From Desulfovibrio sp. Dsv1 (GTDB taxonomy: Bacteria; Desulfobacterota; Desulfovibrionia; Desulfovibrionales; Desulfovibrionaceae), in NCBI GenBank assembly GCA_000403945.1, contig APFI01000001.1, positions 1-15,253 on the forward strand: 15,253 nt of DNA, written 5' to 3'. This document shows, in pieces, positions 1 through 7,009 of this stretch (the stretch's first letter is position 1; the number at the start of each line of letters is the position of its first letter). A program made the translations under genes and the position numbers. The notes under the pieces were generated by a model that had not been told where the DNA came from, did not search any database, and worked only from the letters and a program-made list of their open reading frames with translations.

Positions 1-1
1 C

Positions 2-157
2 GACAGGGAGCCTTGCAGGGCCCGGCACCCGATGGAGAACGCGTTCCCTCATTTGAAGCGATGGCGCGGCATTGCGACCAGGCACGCGAAAATTACGACG
101 TCATTCCTGGCCACTGTCCGGATCGGATGCATCTTTTCATGGGTTTCAGTCTCGTGA
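2..157 (+). pseudogene. 3' end of an IS5-family transposase (remnant)
   Basis: Reading from base 2, the frame gives about 51 residues ending at TGA 155-157. It contains ENAFPHLKRWRGIATRHAK and then a hydrophobic tail ending CIFSWVSVS. This is the typical C-terminus of IS5-family DDE transposases (ENAFxHLKRWRGIATRYAK). The upstream part lies outside the window or is lost, and the residues before the motif match the family poorly. A CTAG lies just after the stop at 167-170 and could mark the element's end, but I see no clear terminal inverted repeat. The next reading frame is a broken peptidase, so the element probably sits inside or against that gene. The family call is confident; the boundaries are not. 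Confidence 0.7.
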
Positions 158-170
158 CTACACTATCTAG

Positions 171-489
171 GCCGCGAAGCGCTGCTGTTTGCTCTGGCCG
201 GCAAAGATGTGCCCGTGGGCAACACTGTGCTGACTGTGGTGGGCACGAACATCCCCTTGAACAAGGTCTAGGCGAACTGTCTTGCCCGCATGGCCGCCAC
301 ATGCCCTGCCCCGCGCGCCATTCGGCCCGCGCATCTGCTTTACGATGGGGATATCGTCTTCGTTCTGGCCGCAAGGACTCCGCCGCCGACAGTCACCGGC
401 CCTGGACGGAAAGCCTGTTGGGCTGTCTGGGGGCCGCGGCTGTGGTCCGCGCCGCCGCGGACGCGGTGACGCATGCGGATGCATCCTGA
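171..489 (+). pseudogene. 3' remnant of a P1-family (S58, DmpA-like) peptidase
   Basis: From about 171 one frame reads REALLFALAGKDVPVGNT, then VVGTNIPLNKV, an in-frame TAG at about 269, ANCLARMAA, and AIRPAHLLYDGDIVFVLAA. This follows the C-terminal region of P1-family peptidases (GNTxxxVVATN, LARMAxxGLARAIRP, DGDxVFALATG). Near 370 the match moves to the next frame, which gives SLLGCLGAAAVVRAAADAV and stops at 489, as expected for the family's last helix. The gene therefore has one nonsense mutation and one frameshift. Its 5' two thirds, including the self-cleavage site and catalytic Ser, are missing. The remnant abuts the IS5 transposase tail. No functional product is expected. Confidence 0.75.
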
Positions 490-514
490 ATCCGTCCCGG
501 CGCAGGCTCCACAC

Positions 515-545
515 TGGACGGACAGGCGGGAAGCGGGTATGTAAT
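515..545 (+). promoter_or_regulatory. Possible sigma-70 type promoter for the citrate synthase cluster
   Basis: A TGGACG (515-520) is followed by TGTAAT (540-545), which is five of six against TATAAT, within TATGTAAT. The 19-base spacing is longer than ideal. It lies in the 116-base gap between the peptidase remnant and the start at 606. Nothing else in this gap looks regulatory. This is a pattern match only. Confidence 0.25.
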
Positions 546-605
546 CTCTTTACAGTCCAAAATCCTACCGTGCCCCAGGGGGCGCGCACGAGCGAGACAC
601 AGCCC

Positions 606-2450
606 ATGAGCATCATTCACCAGCCGGGCGGCAACCGCGTTCTGGGCCTTCAGGATCCGGAAAAGCCCCAGCTCTACCGTGAACTTTTCCCCTATACGAG
701 CATTTGCCGCACGTCTTTCGACGAGGTGCTGCTGGCTCCGCGTCCGGCGGAGCAGATGCGCATCACCGACACCACCTTCCGCGACGGCCAGCAGGCCAGG
801 CCGCCCTACACGGTCAAGCAGGTGGCCAAGATGTTCGACTTTCTGCACCGTCTGGGCGGCAAAACCGGGCTGATCACGGCGTCGGAATTTTTCCTTTACT
901 CGGCCAAAGACCGCAAGTGCATCGACGTCTGCCGGGCGCGCGGCTACCGCTTCCCCCGGGTCACGGCATGGATCCGCGCCGCCAAGGAAGACCTCAAGCT
1001 GGTGCGGGACATGGAATTTGACGAAACCGGCATGCTCACCAGCGTGTCCGACTACCATATTTTCCTCAAGCTGGGCAAAACCCGCCAGCAGGCCATGAAG
1101 ATGTACCTGGAGCTGGCCACCCAGGCCCTGGAATGGGGCATCATTCCACGCTGCCACTTTGAGGACGTGACCAGGGCCGACATTTATGGTTTCTGCCTGC
1201 CCCTGGCCCAGCGCCTTATGGAACTCTCGCGCCAAAGCGGCATGCCGGTGAAAATCCGCCTCTGCGACACCATGGGCTACGGCGTGCCCTGGCCCGGCGC
1301 GGCTCTGCCCCGCTCGGTGCAGCGCATCGTGCGAGCCTTCACCGACGAGGCCGGAGTGCCCGGCCAGTGGCTGGAATGGCACGGCCACAACGACTTCCAC
1401 AAAGTACTGACCAACGGCGTCACAGCCTGGCTGTACGGCTGCGGCGCAGTCAACGGAACACTGTTCGGCTTTGGCGAGCGCACGGGCAACACACCTCTGG
1501 AAGCCCTGCTGGTGGAGTATATCTCCCTCACCGGCGAAGACGCGGCGGCGGACACCACCATTCTGAGTGAAGTGGCCCAGTTCTTTGAAAAAGAACTCCA
1601 CTATCACATCCCGTACAATTATCCCTTTGTGGGGCGCGACTTCAACGCCACCAGCGCGGGCGTGCACGCCGACGGTCTGGCCAAGAACGAGGAAATCTAC
1701 AACATCTTCGACACCAGGCATCTGCTGGGCCGTCCGGTGCCCATCATCATCACCGACAAGACCGGGCGCGCGGGCGTGGCCTACTGGATCAACAACAACC
1801 TGAACCTGTCGGGCGACAAGCAGGTGTCCAAAAAACACCCGGCCGTGGGCCAGATCTACGACGCCATCATGGCCGTGTACGAGGAAACCGGGCGCACCAC
1901 CAGTTTCTCCCATGACGAAATGGAAGCCTTGGTCCAGCGCTTCATGCCCGAGCTCTTCGCCACCGAATTCGACCAGATCAAGCATCTGGCTGGGGATTTG
2001 GCCGCGCACATCATCGTGCGCCTGTCCCGCAGCGCCGGGTTGGCCGGCCTCAGCGAGCAGGCCTGCGCCCGGCTGGACGAATTCGTGCGCGAATACCCCT
2101 TCATCCAGTTCTGCTGCCTTGCGGACGCCCAGGGCAAGATGCGCTGCTCGGCCGTCACGGACCCGGAATACAAGGAAGTCTACGAGGCTCTGCCTGTGGG
2201 CTACGACTTTTCGCAGCGCGAATGGTTCAAGATGCCCATGAAAACCGGCGACCTGCATATCATGGATGTTTATCAGTCGCACTTCACCGGCAAGCTGGTC
2301 ATCACGGTGTCTTGCGCCGTGACCGACGAAAATGACCGCATCGTGGGAGTGGTCAGCGGCGACATTCAGCTGGAGGAACTGCTCAGGCGTGCTCGTGCCC
2401 TGCAACAGGAAGTGGGTTCGCAGGAAGAGTCAGACGGCGACAACGATTAG
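606..2450 (+). CDS. Re-citrate synthase with C-terminal Cache-like sensor domain
   Basis: The 614-residue cytosolic protein should condense acetyl-CoA and oxaloacetate to citrate. Residues 1-455 form a DRE-TIM barrel of the isopropylmalate/homocitrate synthase family: DTTFRDGQQARPP at 55-67 (catalytic Arg59, metal Asp60), CDTMGYGVPWPGAALPRS, metal-site HGHND at 259-263, and FGERTGN at 289-295. DTTFRDGQQARPP, ETGMLTS.SDYHIFLKL and the long CDTMGYG segment fit the Re-citrate synthase known from Clostridium kluyveri and Desulfovibrio rather than LeuA or NifV. Residues 496-595 are an extra domain, with YPFIQFCCLADAQGK, GYDFSQREWFK and IVGVVSGDIQLEELL, resembling PDC/Cache sensor domains. No signal peptide or membrane segment is visible. 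The frame is open upstream to 282, but ATG 606 is chosen because the upstream residues read through the peptidase remnant. The SD is weak. Confidence is high for the family and good for Re-citrate synthase over homocitrate synthase. Confidence 0.88.
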   Translation: MSIIHQPGGNRVLGLQDPEKPQLYRELFPYTSICRTSFDEVLLAPRPAEQMRITDTTFRDGQQARPPYTVKQVAKMFDFLHRLGGKTGLITASEFFLYSAKDRKCIDVCRARGYRFPRVTAWIRAAKEDLKLVRDMEFDETGMLTSVSDYHIFLKLGKTRQQAMKMYLELATQALEWGIIPRCHFEDVTRADIYGFCLPLAQRLMELSRQSGMPVKIRLCDTMGYGVPWPGAALPRSVQRIVRAFTDEAGVPGQWLEWHGHNDFHKVLTNGVTAWLYGCGAVNGTLFGFGERTGNTPLEALLVEYISLTGEDAAADTTILSEVAQFFEKELHYHIPYNYPFVGRDFNATSAGVHADGLAKNEEIYNIFDTRHLLGRPVPIIITDKTGRAGVAYWINNNLNLSGDKQVSKKHPAVGQIYDAIMAVYEETGRTTSFSHDEMEALVQRFMPELFATEFDQIKHLAGDLAAHIIVRLSRSAGLAGLSEQACARLDEFVREYPFIQFCCLADAQGKMRCSAVTDPEYKEVYEALPVGYDFSQREWFKMPMKTGDLHIMDVYQSHFTGKLVITVSCAVTDENDRIVGVVSGDIQLEELLRRARALQQEVGSQEESDGDND

Positions 2451-2455
2451 TCCGG

Positions 2456-2497
2456 AAGGCCGTCCCGCCGTGCCCGGCGGGGCGGCCTTTCCTTTTC
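2456..2497 (+). terminator. Strong GC-rich hairpin after citrate synthase
   Basis: Arms 2456-2470 and 2475-2489 pair over 15 bp with one G-U pair, around a four-base TGCC loop. TTTCCTTTTCC follows. The hairpin starts five bases after the stop codon. The imperfect U-run suggests partial termination, which would lower icd expression relative to citrate synthase instead of separating the genes fully. Confidence 0.75.
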
Positions 2498-2526
2498 CAC
2501 GGAACACGCAACGCGGGACAAGCATC

Positions 2527-3666
2527 ATGCGCAAAAAAATCTACTGGATCGAAGGCGACGGCATCGGGCCGGAAATCTGGCGGGCCGCGCGGCCGGTCAT
2601 TGACGCGGCCCTGGCCAAGGAATCGGACCTGCGCCTGGACTGGCAGGAACTGCTCGCCGGGGAAAAGGCCGTGGCCGAAACCGGATCCCCTCTGCCCGAA
2701 GCCACTCTGGATGCCCTGCGCGGCGCGGACATCGCCATGAAAGGCCCCTTGGGCACGCCTGTGGGCACGGGCATCCGTAGTCTGAACGTGGCTCTGCGCC
2801 AAGGCTTGGATCTCTATGCCTGCATTCGGCCCGTGCGCCATTTTGAAGGCTTGGAGACTCCGGTCAAGCATCCCGAGCGGGTGGACATGGTCATCTTTCG
2901 CGAAAATACGGAAGACGTTTACGCAGGTATTGAATTCGCCGCCGAAACTCCCGAGGCCCGCAAGCTCATCACCTTTCTGCGCGACGGACTGGGCGTGACC
3001 AATGTGGACGAGGCCGCCGCCGTAGGCATCAAACCCATGACCGAGGCGGGTTCCAAGCGTCTGGTGCGCCGCGCCCTGCGCTACGCCCTGGACAACGGCC
3101 GCGAAAGCCTGACTCTGGTCCACAAGGGCAATATCATGAAGTTCACCGAGGGCGCATTCCGCCAGTGGGGCTACGACATGGCCGCGCAGGAATTCGGCGA
3201 CAGGACCTGTACGGAAAAGGAACCCTCGCCCGGCCGCCTGGTGGTCAAGGATCGCATTGCCGACGCCATGTTCCAGGAAGCCCTGTTGCGGCCCGAGCAG
3301 TATCAGGTGCTGGCCACGCCCAACCTCAACGGCGACTATCTTTCCGACGCCCTGGCCGCCCAGGTGGGCGGACTGGGCCTCGCGCCGGGCGTGAACATGT
3401 CCGACAGCCTGGCCTTTTTCGAGGCCACCCACGGCACCGCGCCCACCATCGCCGGGCAAGACAGGGCCAACCCCGGCAGCGTGATCCTCTGCGGCGCGCT
3501 GCTCATGGAACATTTGGGCCTGCCCAGGGCCGCGGAGCGCATCCGCGCAGCTGTGGGCAAGGCCATTGCCGCCAGATCCGTCACTGTGGATCTGGCCGCC
3601 CAGGTCAGCGGCGCACGGGTGGTGGGCTGCGCCGAGTTCGGTAATATCATCGGGGCGAATTTGTAA
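2527..3666 (+). CDS. icd: Isocitrate dehydrogenase (type I, cofactor uncertain)
   Basis: The 379-residue cytosolic enzyme decarboxylates isocitrate to 2-oxoglutarate. It follows E. coli Icd through the active site: KGPLGTPVGTGIRSLNVALRQ with Ser85, Asn87 and Arg91 (E. coli Ser113, Asn115, Arg119), RPVRHFEG, VIFRENTEDVYAGIEF, VHKGNIMKFTEG, and NLNGDYLSDALAAQVGG with the metal-binding Asp residues. It is shorter than the 416-residue E. coli enzyme. The cofactor loop is ATHGTAPTIAG, so the NADP-contact residues Lys344, Tyr345, Tyr391 and Arg395 become Thr307, Ile308, Val354 and Ala358. NADP preference is therefore doubtful and NAD is plausible, though the NAD-type Asp at 344 is also absent. ATG 2527 is chosen because MRKKIYWIEGDGIGPEIW is the conserved start. 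It lies 76 bases after the citrate synthase stop, past the hairpin. Isopropylmalate dehydrogenase is excluded by the SLNVALRQ motif. Confidence 0.92.
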   Translation: MRKKIYWIEGDGIGPEIWRAARPVIDAALAKESDLRLDWQELLAGEKAVAETGSPLPEATLDALRGADIAMKGPLGTPVGTGIRSLNVALRQGLDLYACIRPVRHFEGLETPVKHPERVDMVIFRENTEDVYAGIEFAAETPEARKLITFLRDGLGVTNVDEAAAVGIKPMTEAGSKRLVRRALRYALDNGRESLTLVHKGNIMKFTEGAFRQWGYDMAAQEFGDRTCTEKEPSPGRLVVKDRIADAMFQEALLRPEQYQVLATPNLNGDYLSDALAAQVGGLGLAPGVNMSDSLAFFEATHGTAPTIAGQDRANPGSVILCGALLMEHLGLPRAAERIRAAVGKAIAARSVTVDLAAQVSGARVVGCAEFGNIIGANL

Positions 3667-3676
3667 GGCGGGCATT

Positions 3677-3790
3677 TCCGGGGGAGGGGCGCTTTTTGCA
3701 AAAAGCGTCCCTCCCCCGGGCATCTACCGCAAAAACTTATATTCTTTTGCCGGATGTAGGGGTTCTCGGAGGGCCGCGCCCTCTGAACCG
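3677..3790. repeat. Three consecutive hairpins between icd and the exporter gene
   Basis: Hairpin 1 (3677-3720) is an almost perfect 44-base palindrome centred on TTTTTGCAAAAA, with one internal G-U pair. It can terminate icd transcription. Hairpin 2 (3721-3756) pairs catc with gatg and gcaaaa with ttttgc. Hairpin 3 (3761-3789) pairs ggttc with gaacc and gagggc with gccctc. The three run end to end, which looks more like a dispersed intergenic repeat of the REP/MITE kind than a simple terminator. That it is repeated elsewhere in the genome is inference. Confidence 0.6.
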
Positions 3791-3827
3791 CCGGTGGCGC
3801 TTTTGTCCTCCCCATGAAGGCCCTGCC

Positions 3828-4520
3828 ATGATCTCACTGGAAAACCTGCTGCTCTTTGTGCCTCTGGCCGCCATTCTGGTGGTGCTGCCCGGGCCGGATT
3901 TCGCCCTCATCACCAAGATTTCGCTGCTGGACGGCAGGCCGCAGGGTCAGGCGGCGGCCTGCGGCGTGGCCCTGGGCATCGTCATCCACACCAGCGCGGC
4001 CATGCTGGGCATCTCCGCCATCATCGCGCAGTCGGTCTTTCTGTTCAGCGTCCTGAAATACATCGGCGCGGCCTATCTGTTCTGGCTGGGCGTTCAGACG
4101 CTGCGCCAGGGCCGGGCCGTCGGCCAAGCCGTGGTCAGTACCGCGCCCCTTCCCGGCCGGGACGCGGAAGAAAGCCCGGAGGAAGCGGCGCGCCCCGTGT
4201 CGAGGGCAACCAGGATCATGCTCTGGCGGGCCTTCAAGCAGGGTCTGCTGACCAATATCCTCAACCCCAAGGCCGTGCTGATCTTTCTGACCTTTTTGCC
4301 GCAGTTCATGAACCCGCACATGCCCCTGGCTCCGCAGTTTCTGGAACTGGGCGGCATCATGTCGGCGCTCTGCCTGTGCTGGTACGTGCCCTTGGCCTAC
4401 ATGCTGGGCCATGTGCGCAAGGCCTTTGAAAGCTCCCGCTTCCAACAGTGGCTGCAACGCTGCACCGGCGTCGTCTTCATCGCCTTCGGCCTCAAGCTGG
4501 TCGCGGCGCGCAACGACTGA
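3828..4520 (+). CDS. LysE/RhtB-family amino acid exporter
   Basis: The 230-residue inner-membrane protein is of the LysE family, which exports amino acids or related metabolites. It shows the N-terminal LPGPDFALITK motif (family PGPxxxxV), five to six hydrophobic segments, and NPKAVLIFLTFLPQF, the family's second signature. A charged, Pro- and Glu-rich loop around residues 105-128 is longer than usual and lies between the two halves. The frame is open further upstream, through the hairpin element. ATG 3828 is chosen because it has an AAGG Shine-Dalgarno seven bases upstream and the membrane segment begins right after it. The aconitase gene follows after 41 bases, so the two are probably co-transcribed. 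The substrate cannot be read from the sequence; a glutamate-family compound would suit the neighbours but is inference. Confidence 0.87.
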   Translation: MISLENLLLFVPLAAILVVLPGPDFALITKISLLDGRPQGQAAACGVALGIVIHTSAAMLGISAIIAQSVFLFSVLKYIGAAYLFWLGVQTLRQGRAVGQAVVSTAPLPGRDAEESPEEAARPVSRATRIMLWRAFKQGLLTNILNPKAVLIFLTFLPQFMNPHMPLAPQFLELGGIMSALCLCWYVPLAYMLGHVRKAFESSRFQQWLQRCTGVVFIAFGLKLVAARND

Positions 4521-4561
4521 CGCCAGCGCTTCCACGTCAACACTATTGAAGAAGGTTTCTT

Positions 4562-6898
4562 ATGATCCAGCTTTTCGATCAGACCACCGTTCTTGACGGC
4601 GCGCAGATTCTGTTCGCCGATGAGGCCAAAGCCCGCGGCATGGACCTGGACGCCGCGCGCGCGAACACCCTGGCCAGCCGCATTCTGGGCGCGCACAACA
4701 ACGCCCCGGCCACGGACGCGACCCTGCGTCTGCGCTTCGACGCCCTGGCCTCCCACGACATCACCTACGTGGGCATCATCCAGACCGCCAGGGCCAGCGG
4801 CCTCACGGAATTTCCCGTGCCCTACGCCCTGACCAACTGCCACAACAGCCTCTGCGCCGTGGGCGGCACCATCAACGAGGACGACCATCTCTTCGGCCTT
4901 TCGGCGGCGCAGAAATACGGCGGCATCTTCGTGCCCCCGCATCTGGCGGTCATCCATCAGTACGTGCGCGAAATGATGACCAAATGCGGCGGCATGATTC
5001 TGGGGTCGGACAGCCACACCCGCTACGGCGCGCTGGGTGCCATGGGCGTGGGCGAAGGCGGCCCGGAACTGGTCAAGCAGCTTCTGGGCAAGACCTATGA
5101 CGTGCCCGCGCCCCAGACGGTGGCCGTGTGGCTGGAGGGAACGCCCGCGCCCGGCGTGGGACCGCAGGACGTGGCCCTGGCCATTATCGGCGCGGTGTTC
5201 AAGAACGGCTTTGTGAAGAACAAGGTTCTGGAATTCATGGGTCCCGGCATTGACGGGCTTTCGGTGGAATACCGCTGCGGCATCGACGTGATGACCACGG
5301 AAACCGCATGTCTGTCCTCCATCTGGCGCACGGACGGCAAGGTCCGCCAATACCTAGCCCTGCACGGGCGCGAACAGGATTTCGTGGAGCTGGCCCTTCA
5401 GGGCCCGGCCTGTTACGATGGCCTGATCCGAGTGGAGCTGGGCAAAATCGAGCCCATGATCGCCCTGCCCTTTCATCCCAGCAACGTCTTCCCGGTGGCC
5501 GAAGTGGCCCGCCGCGCGAACGAGATTCTGGCCGCCGTGGACGCGGATGCCGTGCAGCATTTCGGTGAGGCGGGCAAGAGCCTCAACCTGCGCGGCAAGA
5601 TCCGCAAAGGCGGCGTGTGGGTGGACCAGGGCATCATCGCGGGCTGCGCGGGCGGATCCTTTGAGAACATCAGTCTGGCCGCCGCCATTCTGGACGACAA
5701 GAGCACGGGCAACCAGGCCTTCAGTCTCTCGGTCTACCCGGCCAGCGAGCCGCAGGCCTTGGCCTTGGTGCGCAACGGCTCCGCAGCTAGGCTGATGACC
5801 GCCGGGGCCGTGCTCAAAAACGCCTTCTGCGGACCCTGCTTCGGCGCGGGCGACACCCCGGCCAACGGGGCGCTGTCCATCCGCCACTCCACCCGCAACT
5901 TCCCCAATCGCGAAGGCTCCAAGCCCTCGGGTGGCCAGCTTTCCGCCGTGGCGCTCATGGACGCCCGCTCCATCGCGGCCACTGCCGCGCGTGGCGGCCG
6001 CCTTACCCCGGCCACGGATCTGGACTGGAAATCCCCGGAACTGAACGCGGACCTCGACTACCGCTTTGAGCCCGTGATCTACCGGCGTCGCATATACAAC
6101 GGCTTTGGCGCACCCAAGCCGGAAACGCCGCTGAGCTTCGGCCCGAATATCGCGGACTGGCCGGAAATGAGCCCCTTGCCCCAGCATCTGCTGCTCCAGG
6201 TGGCCAGCGTGATCACCGACCCGGTGACCACCACGGACGAACTGATTCCCTCGGGCGAGACCTCCTCCCTGCGTTCCAACCCGCTCAAGCTGGCGGAGCA
6301 CACCCTATCCCGCAAGGACCCCGGCTACGTGGGTCGGGCCAAGGCCTTTCAAACCCTGGAAAAGGCCCGCCTGAAAAATCCCGCCGATCCGGGACTGCTG
6401 GCCCGCGTGCGCGAAATCTGCGCGCCCTGCGGCGGCCAGTCCGAAATGGAAGACCTTTTCGCCGGGCAGCGGCCACTGGAAAACATCGGCCTAGGCACCA
6501 CCATCTTCGCGGTCAAGCCGGGCGACGGATCGGCGCGCGAACAGGCGGCCTCCTGCCAGAAGGTGCTGGGCGGCTGGGCCAACCTGGCCGTGGAATACGC
6601 CACCAAGCGCTACCGTTCCAACCTGATCAACTGGGGCATGCTGCCCTTTGTGATCAACGCGGATCTGGCCAAAGACCTGCGCGTGGGCGACTATCTGGTG
6701 ATCCCGAACATCCGCAAGGCCGTGGAAGAGTCGTACCCCACCATTCTGGCATGCCTGATGCATGAAAGTGAAGAAGGCGGACAGCGCAAGGTCCGGGCCG
6801 AGATCGGCCTGAGCCTCAGGGAACTGACCGACGACGAGCGCCGGATCATCTTGGACGGATGCCTGATCAATTTTTACAACAGCAAGCGGCCACTGTAA
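4562..6898 (+). CDS. Aconitase-family hydratase (YbhJ type), likely the citrate-branch aconitase
   Basis: The 778-residue cytosolic iron-sulfur enzyme should isomerise citrate to isocitrate. It shows LGSDSHTRYGALGAMGVGEGG (Asp150, His152), cluster ligands Cys362 (GCAGG) and Cys423/Cys426 (CGPC), the substrate-binding TRNFPNR with Arg445 and Arg450 (Arg447 and Arg452 of mitochondrial aconitase), and in the swivel domain GSAREQAAS (656-664) followed by NLINWGMLPF. Catalytic Ser642 and Arg644 are kept as Ser657 and Arg659; Ser643 is Ala658. The GCAGG cluster segment replaces the usual SCTN, as in the YbhJ-like subgroup, which is often annotated only as hydratase. The start has a strong GAAGAAGG site six bases upstream. 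Citrate synthase and isocitrate dehydrogenase in the same cluster support citrate as substrate. It is complete and intact. Confidence 0.88.
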   Translation: MIQLFDQTTVLDGAQILFADEAKARGMDLDAARANTLASRILGAHNNAPATDATLRLRFDALASHDITYVGIIQTARASGLTEFPVPYALTNCHNSLCAVGGTINEDDHLFGLSAAQKYGGIFVPPHLAVIHQYVREMMTKCGGMILGSDSHTRYGALGAMGVGEGGPELVKQLLGKTYDVPAPQTVAVWLEGTPAPGVGPQDVALAIIGAVFKNGFVKNKVLEFMGPGIDGLSVEYRCGIDVMTTETACLSSIWRTDGKVRQYLALHGREQDFVELALQGPACYDGLIRVELGKIEPMIALPFHPSNVFPVAEVARRANEILAAVDADAVQHFGEAGKSLNLRGKIRKGGVWVDQGIIAGCAGGSFENISLAAAILDDKSTGNQAFSLSVYPASEPQALALVRNGSAARLMTAGAVLKNAFCGPCFGAGDTPANGALSIRHSTRNFPNREGSKPSGGQLSAVALMDARSIAATAARGGRLTPATDLDWKSPELNADLDYRFEPVIYRRRIYNGFGAPKPETPLSFGPNIADWPEMSPLPQHLLLQVASVITDPVTTTDELIPSGETSSLRSNPLKLAEHTLSRKDPGYVGRAKAFQTLEKARLKNPADPGLLARVREICAPCGGQSEMEDLFAGQRPLENIGLGTTIFAVKPGDGSAREQAASCQKVLGGWANLAVEYATKRYRSNLINWGMLPFVINADLAKDLRVGDYLVIPNIRKAVEESYPTILACLMHESEEGGQRKVRAEIGLSLRELTDDERRIILDGCLINFYNSKRPL

Positions 6899-6923
6899 AC
6901 GTCGCCGCGTCGACAAACAGAAT

Positions 6924-6965
6924 GGACCGGGACCTGTCCGCAAGCATAGCGGGGCGTCCCGGCCC
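6924..6965 (+). terminator. Possible hairpin terminator after aconitase
   Basis: CCGGGAC (6927-6933) pairs with GTCCCGG (6956-6962), and an inner CCGC pairs with GCGG (6949-6952). No T-run follows, so the signal is weak. It is the only terminator candidate after the metabolic cluster before the pseudogene region. Confidence 0.4.
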
Positions 6966-7009
6966 TGAAAACGATGTCATGAAACTCTTTATCCAGTCGC
7001 GACGGCGAG

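Noticed and set aside
282..605. A 108-residue N-terminal extension of citrate synthase
   Set aside because: The extension reads through the peptidase remnant in a different frame and the 5' gap, with no conserved residues; the family start is at or after 606.
393..2405. A 670-codon open frame on the minus strand opposite citrate synthase
   Set aside because: It has no recognisable domain, is rich in His, Gly and Ala as expected for an antisense frame of a GC-rich gene, and the plus strand encodes a clear enzyme.
606..2450. Annotation as homocitrate synthase or 2-isopropylmalate synthase
   Set aside because: Motif context follows Re-citrate synthase, there is no LeuA regulatory domain, and icd plus aconitase rather than leu or lys genes are adjacent.
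2383..3723. A 446-codon minus-strand frame opposite icd, and similar long frames opposite aconitase, the exporter and bamA
   Set aside because: Same codon-bias shadow effect; no ribosome sites or family motifs.
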